A stretch of DNA of 8,262 nt from Candidatus Coliplasma caballi (GTDB lineage Bacteria; Bacillota; Clostridia; Oscillospirales; CAG-382). Position numbers and translations under genes: made by a program. The stretch covers positions 1-8,262 of the forward strand of contig JAGHTH010000034.1 of the NCBI GenBank assembly GCA_018065365.1. Reading direction: 5' to 3'. Position 1 is the first letter of the stretch. Each line of letters starts with the position of its first letter. The notes beneath the pieces were generated by a model. The model ran no database searches. It saw only the letters and a list, made by a program, of their open reading frames with translations, and was not told where the DNA came from. This document shows, in pieces, positions 1 through 6,081 of this stretch.

Positions 1-822
1 GAGAACAATACGGTCTGGTGGGAAGGTCTTACCGAAGAGAAACCCGAACACGCGATCAACTGGAAGGGCGAGCCCTGGACTCCCGATATGTTCGATAAGA
101 GTGACAAGGTAAACACCTCCGCCGCACATCCCAACTCCCGTTTCACCGCTCCCGCAAAGAACTGCCCCTGCGTTTCCAAGGAATTTGACAATCCTGCAGG
201 CGTTCCCCTGTCCGCAATCATCTTCGGCGGCCGCCGCAAGAAGACCGCTCCGCTGGTATATCAATCCTTCAACTGGACGCACGGTACCTTCGTCGGCTCC
301 ATCATGGCTTCCGAAACGACCGCTGCCGCTTCCGGTGCAGTCGGTGTCATCAGACGCGATCCGATGGCAATGATTCCGTTCTGCGGCTACGCAATGGGCG
401 ACTACTTCCAGCATTGGCTCGACATGGAGAACATCGCGGACGTCGTTCCGAAGATCTTCCACGTCAACTGGTTCCGTCTTGACGAGAACGGCAACTTCAT
501 GTGGCCGGGCTACGGCGATAACTTCCGCGTCCTCGAGTGGATCCTCAAGAGATGCGAAGGCACCGTCGATGCTGTCGAAACTCCTATCGGTTATATCCCG
601 AAGGCAGAAGACATTAACCTCGAAGGACTCGACTATGAGATCTGTGAAGGTCATAAGTTCGGCCTCGAAGACCTCAAGAACATCCTGACGATTGACAAAG
701 ACGCTTGGCTGGAAGACTTCGAGAACATCAAAGACTTCTACGCAAACAAGATCGGCGAGAAACTCCCTGCAGCTCTGCAGAAAGAGTACGACGAAGAACT
801 TGCTCGTATCAAAGCGTTGTAA
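1..822 (+). CDS. pckG: Phosphoenolpyruvate carboxykinase (GTP), C-terminal part, 5' end outside window
   Basis: A cytoplasmic enzyme that interconverts oxaloacetate + GTP and PEP + GDP + CO2. In fermenting anaerobes it often runs toward CO2 fixation; that direction is inference here. The frame is open from base 1, giving 273 residues, a little under half of the roughly 600-residue family length. GTP-class landmarks (window residue numbers): FGGRR at 75-79, then HGTFVGS and SETTAAA (94-110), DPMAM and FCGY (120-130), KIFHVNWF (151-158), and NGNFMWPGYGDN (163-174). These match the vertebrate and bacterial GTP enzymes, not the unrelated-looking ATP-type PckA. F158 and F166 correspond to two of the three phenylalanines that hold the guanine; the third position is Tyr (Y171). 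Codon use favours AAG, GAG and CTC, unlike the AAA/GAA-rich genes downstream, as expected of a highly expressed gene. A strong terminator follows directly. The identification is secure; only the upstream part is missing. Confidence 0.97.
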   Translation, partial: ENNTVWWEGLTEEKPEHAINWKGEPWTPDMFDKSDKVNTSAAHPNSRFTAPAKNCPCVSKEFDNPAGVPLSAIIFGGRRKKTAPLVYQSFNWTHGTFVGSIMASETTAAASGAVGVIRRDPMAMIPFCGYAMGDYFQHWLDMENIADVVPKIFHVNWFRLDENGNFMWPGYGDNFRVLEWILKRCEGTVDAVETPIGYIPKAEDINLEGLDYEICEGHKFGLEDLKNILTIDKDAWLEDFENIKDFYANKIGEKLPAALQKEYDEELARIKAL

Positions 823-844
823 TTTTTCAAATTTAACCACTTTG

Positions 845-881
845 GTATATCCTGCCCTGACCGGCAGGATATACTTTTTTT
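845..881 (+). terminator. Intrinsic terminator after pckG
   Basis: A perfect 12-bp stem (845-856 GTATATCCTGCC with 863-874 GGCAGGATATAC) encloses a 6-base loop and is followed at once by seven T residues (875-881). It lies 23 bases after the pckG stop codon. It separates pckG from the repressor/ABC operon promoter, whose -35 box begins 11 bases later. Confidence 0.95.
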
Positions 882-891
882 ATTTTTCCTA

Positions 892-920
892 TTGACAAAA
901 CGATTTTTATGTGCTATATT
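892..920 (+). promoter_or_regulatory. Sigma-A-type promoter of the GntR/ABC operon
   Basis: The -35 box is a perfect TTGACA (892-897). A 17-base spacer leads to the -10 box TATATT (915-920), which is preceded by an extended -10 TG (912-913). The expected transcription start is near 926-928, inside the palindrome described separately. This near-consensus promoter would be strong if unrepressed, which fits a gene set held off by its own repressor. The start site is inferred from spacing. Confidence 0.9.
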
Positions 921-924
921 AACC

Positions 925-943
925 GTACTATCACAAATGGTAC
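925..943 (+). promoter_or_regulatory. Likely operator for the YtrA-type repressor
   Basis: An imperfect inverted repeat, GTACTAT (925-931), CACAA spacer, ATGGTAC (937-943), with 6 of 7 arm positions matching. It sits on the predicted transcription start and just ahead of the repressor gene, the usual place for an autoregulatory GntR site. The GT...AC outer bases fit the general form of GntR/YtrA operators (family knowledge). A further GTACAG at 949-954 repeats GTACAG at 940-945 directly, 9 bases apart, so the bound region may extend toward the ribosome binding site. Binding by the adjacent regulator is inferred from position and symmetry. Confidence 0.7.
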
Positions 944-967
944 AGTTCGTACAGAAAGGAAGGCAGA

Positions 968-1360
968 ATGATTTCCATAGACATCTATTCCAGAACACCG
1001 GTCTATCAGCAAATTATTGACGAAATGAAAAAAGAGATCGTTTTGGGTATTCTGCCGCCCGGAGCGCAACTTTCTTCCGTACGCGAACTATCAATCGAAT
1101 TAGACATCAATCCCAACACCGTTCAAAAGGCCTATATCGAATTAGAGCGGCAAGGATTGATCCATTCCGTCCCCGGAAAAGGAAGTTTTGTCACAGAGGA
1201 CGCAGGAGCACAGATTCGACGTCTGATCGCACAGGAAGAAAGCGAACGCATTCGCGCGGCAGCCGGACATCTCGCGTCGGTAGGGTTCAGCGAAGAAATC
1301 ATTCTTGAATGGATCCACGACATCTTCAGAAATTCCAAAGGAGAGAATTATCATGATTGA
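968..1360 (+). CDS. GntR-family transcriptional regulator, YtrA subfamily
   Basis: A 130-residue DNA-binding repressor. The winged helix-turn-helix occupies about residues 10-76: PVYQQI at the start, the LPPGAQLSSVREL turn, the recognition region LDINPNTVQKAY (45-56), and the wing GLIHSVPGKGSFV (63-75). About 55 mostly helical residues follow. This short tail is the YtrA mark; FadR-, HutC- and MocR-type members carry much larger effector domains. The start is set by AAAGGAAGG at 955-963, 4 bases ahead of ATG. The gene is first in an operon, overlaps the next gene by 8 bases, and lies behind a promoter/operator pair, so autorepression is likely. YtrA of Bacillus subtilis and PmtR of staphylococci similarly control ABC transporter operons tied to envelope stress or peptide export. 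The inducer here cannot be read from sequence. Confidence 0.93.
   Translation: MISIDIYSRTPVYQQIIDEMKKEIVLGILPPGAQLSSVRELSIELDINPNTVQKAYIELERQGLIHSVPGKGSFVTEDAGAQIRRLIAQEESERIRAAAGHLASVGFSEEIILEWIHDIFRNSKGENYHD
1337..1343 (+). promoter_or_regulatory. Ribosome binding site that fixes the ABC ATPase start
   Basis: AAAGGAG lies 9 bases before ATG 1353. It supports 1353 over the in-frame ATG at 1305, which has no such site and would add 16 residues not seen in ABC ATPases. The site lies inside the end of the regulator gene, suggesting translational coupling. Confidence 0.88.
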
Positions 1361-2252
1361 AGCAGTTGGTATTACCAAGTATTTTGAAAACTTCAAAGCA
1401 CTGAACAACCTGAACTGTAAAATACCCGATTCCTGCATTTACGGGTTGGTAGGAAGCAACGGCGCCGGTAAATCTACGTTTTTACGTTTGATCAGCGGCG
1501 TATATAAGCCGGATGAAGGCACAATTCTGATGGACGGTCAGCCGGTTTATGAGAATCCGGACGTCAAAAAGAACATCCTGTATGTTACGGACGATCTTTA
1601 TTTTCTTCCGCAATCGAATATGAAACGCATGGCGGATTTTTACCACGCGATATACGAGAATTTCTCATACGAAAAATTCAACGAATTGACCGAAACATTC
1701 AAATTGGATCCGGGCAAGAACTTCAATACCTTTTCCAAAGGAATGAGACGGCAGGCGGCGACGATCCTCGCTCTTGCCGCAAAGCCGAGGTATTTGTTTT
1801 TTGACGAAACGTTTGACGGTTTGGATCCCGTAATGAGAAACCTTGTCAAGCGTTGCATTTACAGCGACGTGTTAGACAGAAAGACCACTACGATCATTAC
1901 TTCTCATTCGCTCAGAGAATTGGAAGACGTTTGCGATCAGCTCGCAATGCTTCATAAAGGCGGTATCGTTTTTGAAAGCGATATTCAGGATCTTAAAACG
2001 TCCTTGTTCAAAGTACAGATTGCTTTCGGCGATCCGTTTGACCAGAACAAGTTTCCCGACATCGAAATGGTCAATTATTCGCAGAAAGGTTCCGTCGCTA
2101 ATATTATCGTGCGCGGAGACCGGGATGCGATCAAAGCAAAACTGCGCTTGATGAATCCGCTTGTATTGGACATTCTTCCGCTGACGCTCGAAGAAGTCTT
2201 CATTTACGAAATGGAAGCACTCGGCTATGCTTTCAAAGATATGATCGACTGA
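1353..2252 (+). CDS. ABC transporter ATP-binding protein (YtrB-like)
   Basis: A 299-residue cytoplasmic ATPase that would power the permease encoded next. It shows Walker A GSNGAGKST (34-42), an ABC signature variant FSKGMRRQ (127-134), Walker B YLFFDE (147-152) with catalytic E152, D-loop GLDP (156-159) and the switch histidine in TSH (H185). At the Q-loop position the sequence reads YVTDD (77-81), with Asp where Gln is usual; I believe this occurs in this exporter-type branch but cannot check. Residues after about 215 form the C-terminal accessory region common in ABC-2 exporters. The start at 1353 gives the expected N-terminus MIEAVGITKYF and overlaps the regulator gene by 8 bases. The permease begins 14 bases after the stop. 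With only one ATPase gene present, it probably works as a homodimer. The substrate is unknown. Confidence 0.94.
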   Translation: MIEAVGITKYFENFKALNNLNCKIPDSCIYGLVGSNGAGKSTFLRLISGVYKPDEGTILMDGQPVYENPDVKKNILYVTDDLYFLPQSNMKRMADFYHAIYENFSYEKFNELTETFKLDPGKNFNTFSKGMRRQAATILALAAKPRYLFFDETFDGLDPVMRNLVKRCIYSDVLDRKTTTIITSHSLRELEDVCDQLAMLHKGGIVFESDIQDLKTSLFKVQIAFGDPFDQNKFPDIEMVNYSQKGSVANIIVRGDRDAIKAKLRLMNPLVLDILPLTLEEVFIYEMEALGYAFKDMID

Positions 2253-2266
2253 AAGGAGAGCATACG

Positions 2267-4786
2267 ATGAAAAATATTTTCAACGTCAAACTATATCTTC
2301 AGGCACTCAAAAAAATCAAACTGCTCGGCATTGCCTGTTCCGCAATCACGGTCGTCATTTCGATGCTGATTCCGATCTTCGATTTATTGAAAGAACTGGA
2401 AGATAAGCGTCGGCTCGGTACTGCTCAATTCCATAAACTATATGATCAGGCGAATATCATTTCCGACGGAATTTTCTCCCCTATGCTGATCCTTCTGATT
2501 ATCTTCACGCCGTTCTTCTTCTTTTCGATGTTCTCCTATCTGAACAAGCGGAACGAATCCGACTTTTATCATGCAATTCCCTTCAAACGCACGACCGTCG
2601 TTGTCAGTTTTTCCGCGGCAATCTACACTTGGCTTTGGGGAACGGCTTTGGTTTCATTACTGATCAATACGCTCCTTTGGAGTCTCTGTGAAAGTTTTTC
2701 CTTCTCGTTTTTGCTCGTACCGAAACTCCTCGGTATCGTTTGCTTTGCAACGCTGTATTTCGGCGCGTTCACACTATTGGCAATCACACTGACAGGCACG
2801 CCGGTTTCTTCTTCCACGTTGGCACTCATTTTGTTCTGCCTGTTCCGTGTCGTAACTTTCTTCTTCACTTCCATCATTGACAATCATTTTAGTTATATTG
2901 ATCTTACAAAATCCTATTTAAGTATTTTCAGTACGAAATACTGGTTCCCGGTTGCATTTTTGCGTGGTTTCTTTTCTGATATGTCTGTTTTCAGCAACGC
3001 TGCGCTCTGGATCTGGTCTTCTATCGTCGTAATCGGATTCTTTGCCCTCGGAATTCATTTTTACCGTACAAGAAAAAGTGAAACCGCATCCAAAAGTGCC
3101 CCCTCGAAACGTTTGCAGCATTTATACCGTCTCGCGTTTACTCTCCCCTTTGCTTTACTGACAGTCTTTATGGCATTTGTCGAAAACGATTTCTCGGTCA
3201 TACTGATCTTTTTGGTACTGACGCTCCTTGCATATTATCTCTACGAGCTGATCACAACAAAGAGCATCAAATCCATGCTGAAATGCACGCCTTATCTCCT
3301 CGTGCTTGCAGCCGTGTGCGCGGTTTTCTCCGGTGCTGTGTTTGGATCCTTTGCGGTGTTCAGCAACGAATCTACGGCGGTTGAAGACATCAAAGAGGTC
3401 GGTTTCTATGAAAAACGCTCCGAACTGTTTTCTTTTGAAGACCGTTACTACACTTTGTCCTATGAGGAAATGACAACGAACGATCTCACGATTTCTTCCG
3501 AAGAAGCACGCAAGATCGTATCGGACGCATGGCTGCGGACAAAAGAAGATAGCCACATTTTTTACTCTGAATTGTATCAAACCAGAGACGTTCTGATTGT
3601 TCGGCCTTCCGGCAGATCCATCGGAAGAAGACTGCTCTTTACCACCGACGAATTCAACCGCCTGGAAGATCTCCTTCTCTCCAGCCCCGAATACAACAAT
3701 GCGTTTCTTGAAATTCCGTCAGAAAAAGAATTCTATGACGGCAGTTTAAGATGCTGTGTAAACGACGCGCAAAACTATACCGACTTTGAAATCAACAAAA
3801 AAATCTGGAATCTCTTTGTCGCAGAGTACAACGAGTTGTCCGAGCAGGATAAAATTCTGTTCAAACAAAACGCACTTCCCGACGCAACCCATTATCGAAT
3901 TACGGGAAGAGGCGATCATCACTCCACCGCGTTTCGGATCGATTACACCGTTCCGGCATCGTTTGTCAAAACGATCGAAGCATTGCAACCGCTTTACGAA
4001 TATGAACTTGACGATCAGTACACAATGATGAAAGACGAATTCGAACGGTGCAAACAACTTGATTTCAAGGAAGGCGATTATTCAATCTCGATCGACGGAT
4101 ACCTGCTCTGCAACAATGTTTCGGGCCCTGTTTCCGTAAACGGTTTCATTGAACCCGTAAGCGAAGACGAATCCACACGTTTGGCAGTAGAAAAGATCAT
4201 CGCCTTTCTTAAAGACCATCTTGCAACCAGAAAAGAATTTCAAAACAATGATTGCGGAATGATCACGTTGCAGATCAACCACTTTTCATCGGATTACTAC
4301 ACCGCCGTTAATATCCCGATTGCAAAGGTACCTTATACAGATGCTGCGCTTTTCAAAGAAACTTGTAGTAATATCTCTTACGAAAAAGACACCGAAGCAA
4401 TGATTTTTGATATTCGGCAGCGAATGAAAGACTTTTTGGCCAAAGGCAAAGAAAACTGCGAACTCAACGTGCATTTCAAAACCTACTACGATAACAACGA
4501 TGAAGATCCTATTTGGTTCGACAATGCGTTGCATTACGACGGTGCGAATCAAAGTGAATTTGAAACGCTCGAAAACGCTTTCGACTGGCTCGATTCGCAT
4601 ATCGTTGCGGCGTACGACTATATGCACGGCGATTATCAAACAGTAACGTTGGTACTCTACAATTACACGCTTGAAATAGAAGAAATTTTGGAAATTCCGA
4701 TCGGAGCAAAAATTCCGAGAGAAGATTTCGATGATTTTGCGAAAAGGACCTTCGGAGAAGATTACAATATTCAAAAAGAAGAATAA
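2267..4786 (+). CDS. ABC-2 type permease with large C-terminal domain (YtrC/DUF6449-like)
   Basis: An 839-residue membrane component of the transporter. About nine hydrophobic segments are visible in the first 365 residues: roughly 18-41, 68-91, 108-136, 147-175, 181-203, 246-265, 287-304, 310-328 and 341-365. Between the second and third is DFYHAIPFKR (99-108), close to the DFYHSLPIKR motif I know from Firmicutes ABC-2 permeases. Residues 366-839 form a long hydrophilic domain with no further membrane segment. With an inside N-terminus and nine segments it would face outward. It resembles the domain filed as DUF6449 (for example GRSIGRRLLFTTDEF at 449-463), but this match is from memory. Residues 642-685 and 769-812 align without gaps as an internal duplication. 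The start has AAAGGAG at 2252-2258, 8 bases ahead, directly at the ATPase stop. It is the last gene of the operon, with no clear terminator after it. The substrate is unknown; lipid, peptide or antibiotic-related export would fit YtrA-type operons. Confidence 0.85.
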   Translation: MKNIFNVKLYLQALKKIKLLGIACSAITVVISMLIPIFDLLKELEDKRRLGTAQFHKLYDQANIISDGIFSPMLILLIIFTPFFFFSMFSYLNKRNESDFYHAIPFKRTTVVVSFSAAIYTWLWGTALVSLLINTLLWSLCESFSFSFLLVPKLLGIVCFATLYFGAFTLLAITLTGTPVSSSTLALILFCLFRVVTFFFTSIIDNHFSYIDLTKSYLSIFSTKYWFPVAFLRGFFSDMSVFSNAALWIWSSIVVIGFFALGIHFYRTRKSETASKSAPSKRLQHLYRLAFTLPFALLTVFMAFVENDFSVILIFLVLTLLAYYLYELITTKSIKSMLKCTPYLLVLAAVCAVFSGAVFGSFAVFSNESTAVEDIKEVGFYEKRSELFSFEDRYYTLSYEEMTTNDLTISSEEARKIVSDAWLRTKEDSHIFYSELYQTRDVLIVRPSGRSIGRRLLFTTDEFNRLEDLLLSSPEYNNAFLEIPSEKEFYDGSLRCCVNDAQNYTDFEINKKIWNLFVAEYNELSEQDKILFKQNALPDATHYRITGRGDHHSTAFRIDYTVPASFVKTIEALQPLYEYELDDQYTMMKDEFERCKQLDFKEGDYSISIDGYLLCNNVSGPVSVNGFIEPVSEDESTRLAVEKIIAFLKDHLATRKEFQNNDCGMITLQINHFSSDYYTAVNIPIAKVPYTDAALFKETCSNISYEKDTEAMIFDIRQRMKDFLAKGKENCELNVHFKTYYDNNDEDPIWFDNALHYDGANQSEFETLENAFDWLDSHIVAAYDYMHGDYQTVTLVLYNYTLEIEEILEIPIGAKIPREDFDDFAKRTFGEDYNIQKEE
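4190..4702 (+). repeat. Internal protein duplication in permease C-terminal domain
   Basis: Permease residues 642-685 (bases 4190-4321) and 769-812 (bases 4571-4702) align over 44 positions with no gap. Identities include E642/E769, L648/L775, H651/H778, D662/D789, T667-L668/T794-L795 and I683-P684-I685/I810-P811-I812. Several other positions are conservative (F/Y, I/V, V/L). Each copy reads as a helix followed by two strands. The DNA itself is diverged, so this is an old duplication at protein level only. Confidence 0.6.
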
Positions 4787-4840
4787 ACCTTGATTTCTCC
4801 ATTCAAAGCGTACAAAAAGCTCCAAAAATTCACAATTCGT

Positions 4841-4870
4841 TCAACATTAAAAAAACGGATGTGCTATACT
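4841..4870 (+). promoter_or_regulatory. Promoter of the zinc-ribbon membrane protein gene
   Basis: The -10 box TATACT (4865-4870) has an extended TG at 4862-4863. The -35 candidate TCAACA (4841-4846, 4 of 6 to consensus) lies 18 bases upstream; a weak -35 with an extended -10 is a common pairing. The predicted start is near 4877, and AAAGGAG (4885-4891) follows, 10 bases before ATG 4902. The string ATGTGCTATACT here matches ATGTGCTATATT in the operon promoter at 909-920 except for one base, but no GTAC palindrome follows. The 54 bases between the permease stop and this promoter show no convincing terminator. Confidence 0.75.
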
Positions 4871-4901
4871 GTAATCAATCAAACAAAGGAGCACAAAGAC
4901 C

Positions 4902-5990
4902 ATGGTCAATAAAATACTTAAAAGCGCCGGACAAGAAGTTCTCGGACTTACGTTTGTCGATAAAAACCCTGCGGACGACAGTTATCTATACGGAGTTTAC
5001 GGCGGGTATCTTCTTTCCGTTTATGATTCCGGCAACAAACACACCGTTTTCCTGAACTACTATCTTAACGAAACGGAAGAAGACGATTCCGTATTACTGC
5101 TCGAACTATCGGAATCCATGAAAGCAGCGCTATCTGAAGTCGAGGTTGCCGATTATGAAGTAACGGTCAGCGGTGCGCGTTTTACGCTCAACTGCAACGT
5201 GGAAGAATTTCTCGGTTCGATCGACAAATTGATCGAAGTTGCCGTAGAAAAAGGTTTGGTCGGCGTATCGCACTGCAGTCTTTGCGGGAACAAGATCGGT
5301 AAACGACTGCCCAAAAAACTGACTAAAGGAAAAGATAACTACCTCACTTGCGAGCATTGCGCATTGGAAGAACTCGAAAATTCCAGACATGTCGAAACAA
5401 ATTCGAATGAACTTCACAAAAAGACCGTTTTGGGCTTTTTAGGCGCTGTCTGCGGCGGTTTGCTCGGCATCGCGTTATATTTCCTGTTCTATTACTTCCT
5501 TGCGCCTCTGTTTCCCACAAACAGTTTCGAGGTTCGTTACGTTTTCTGCCTGCTCGGATTTGCGGTTGCTTTTTTGGTGTACGAAGGTTTTCGATTGTTC
5601 AGCAAACGTCCCTGCAAATCGGCAAGCATCATCATTTCGATCGTTACGCTCCTTTCCGTTTGTGCCGGACAATATCTCGGCGTTTTCGTGCAATACGCGA
5701 AAACACAGGGCTTTTCGATCTCCGAAGCCGCGAACATTCCTTCCATGTGGTTGATCCATCTTCGTTCCACGCTGGACTCCTCGATCACTTATTCGGAAGA
5801 CGTTCTTGCGCTGTATGATATTTCCGGAACGTTCTATCGCCTGCTCTGCTTCAGTATTTTGTTTGCCGCCATTGGCGTCGCTCTCTTTATCATGTCTATG
5901 TATGAAAAGAACAAAGTCAAAGTTGAGCCGATCGAAATCGAAACGCTCCGCATTACCCCGATTCCGTCGGCAGAAACACCCGAAGAATAA
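4902..5990 (+). CDS. Membrane protein with four-cysteine zinc-ribbon-like motif and four membrane segments
   Basis: I do not recognise this 362-residue protein. Residues 1-120 look soluble and mixed alpha/beta. Next comes a probable metal knuckle, CSLC (125-128) and CEHC (150-153), two CxxC pairs 21 residues apart in a Lys-rich stretch, typical of a structural zinc ribbon. Hydrophobic segments follow at about 176-202, 211-232, 240-263 and 311-333, then a short acidic and proline-containing tail. The loop between the third and fourth segments (about 264-310) is likely outside if the N-terminus is inside. An even number of segments puts both ends on the same side, and a zinc ribbon suggests that side is the cytoplasm. 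The gene has its own promoter, a good AAAGGAG site and a following terminator, so it may be expressed alone. Its place after an ABC operon suggests but does not prove a shared envelope role. The coding call is firm; the function is unknown. Confidence 0.88.
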   Translation: MVNKILKSAGQEVLGLTFVDKNPADDSYLYGVYGGYLLSVYDSGNKHTVFLNYYLNETEEDDSVLLLELSESMKAALSEVEVADYEVTVSGARFTLNCNVEEFLGSIDKLIEVAVEKGLVGVSHCSLCGNKIGKRLPKKLTKGKDNYLTCEHCALEELENSRHVETNSNELHKKTVLGFLGAVCGGLLGIALYFLFYYFLAPLFPTNSFEVRYVFCLLGFAVAFLVYEGFRLFSKRPCKSASIIISIVTLLSVCAGQYLGVFVQYAKTQGFSISEAANIPSMWLIHLRSTLDSSITYSEDVLALYDISGTFYRLLCFSILFAAIGVALFIMSMYEKNKVKVEPIEIETLRITPIPSAETPEE

Positions 5991-5998
5991 TCATCCAG

Positions 5999-6032
5999 AC
6001 TCTGCCGGCGCTTTCCCGTCGGCAGAGTTTTT
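5999..6032 (+). terminator. Intrinsic terminator after the zinc-ribbon gene
   Basis: A 9-bp perfect stem (5999-6007 ACTCTGCCG with 6020-6028 CGGCAGAGT) closes a 12-base loop and runs into a short T tract (6028-6032, five T). It lies 8 bases after the stop codon. The stem is strong but the T run is short, so some readthrough into the P-type ATPase gene is plausible. Confidence 0.82.
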
Positions 6033-6081
6033 GAAAACGATGTCGGATTTTGCCGCATCAACGCACAAAGAAGAAAAAGAA

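Noticed and set aside
1305..1352. Earlier in-frame ATG for the ABC ATPase
   Set aside because: It would add 16 residues not matching the family N-terminus and has no ribosome binding site, whereas ATG 1353 has AAAGGAG at 9 bases.
3155..3580. A 141-codon open frame on the minus strand
   Set aside because: Antisense to the permease, which has clear membrane segments and a good start; this frame has Cys/Phe/Arg-rich shadow composition and no initiation signal.
4286..4825. A 179-codon open frame on the minus strand
   Set aside because: It lies antisense to the end of the permease, has no ribosome site, shows low-complexity Phe/Val/Arg composition typical of the complement of GAA/AAA-rich coding DNA, and resembles no protein I know.
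4838..4857. CGTT...AACG as a hairpin terminator after the permease
   Set aside because: Only four base pairs around an A-rich loop, with no T run after it; it also overlaps the predicted -35 region.
6040..6081. Earlier in-frame ATG for the P-type ATPase
   Set aside because: No Shine-Dalgarno precedes it, and it adds a polar 14-residue lead. ATG 6082 has at least a partial site; kept as an alternative rather than the call.
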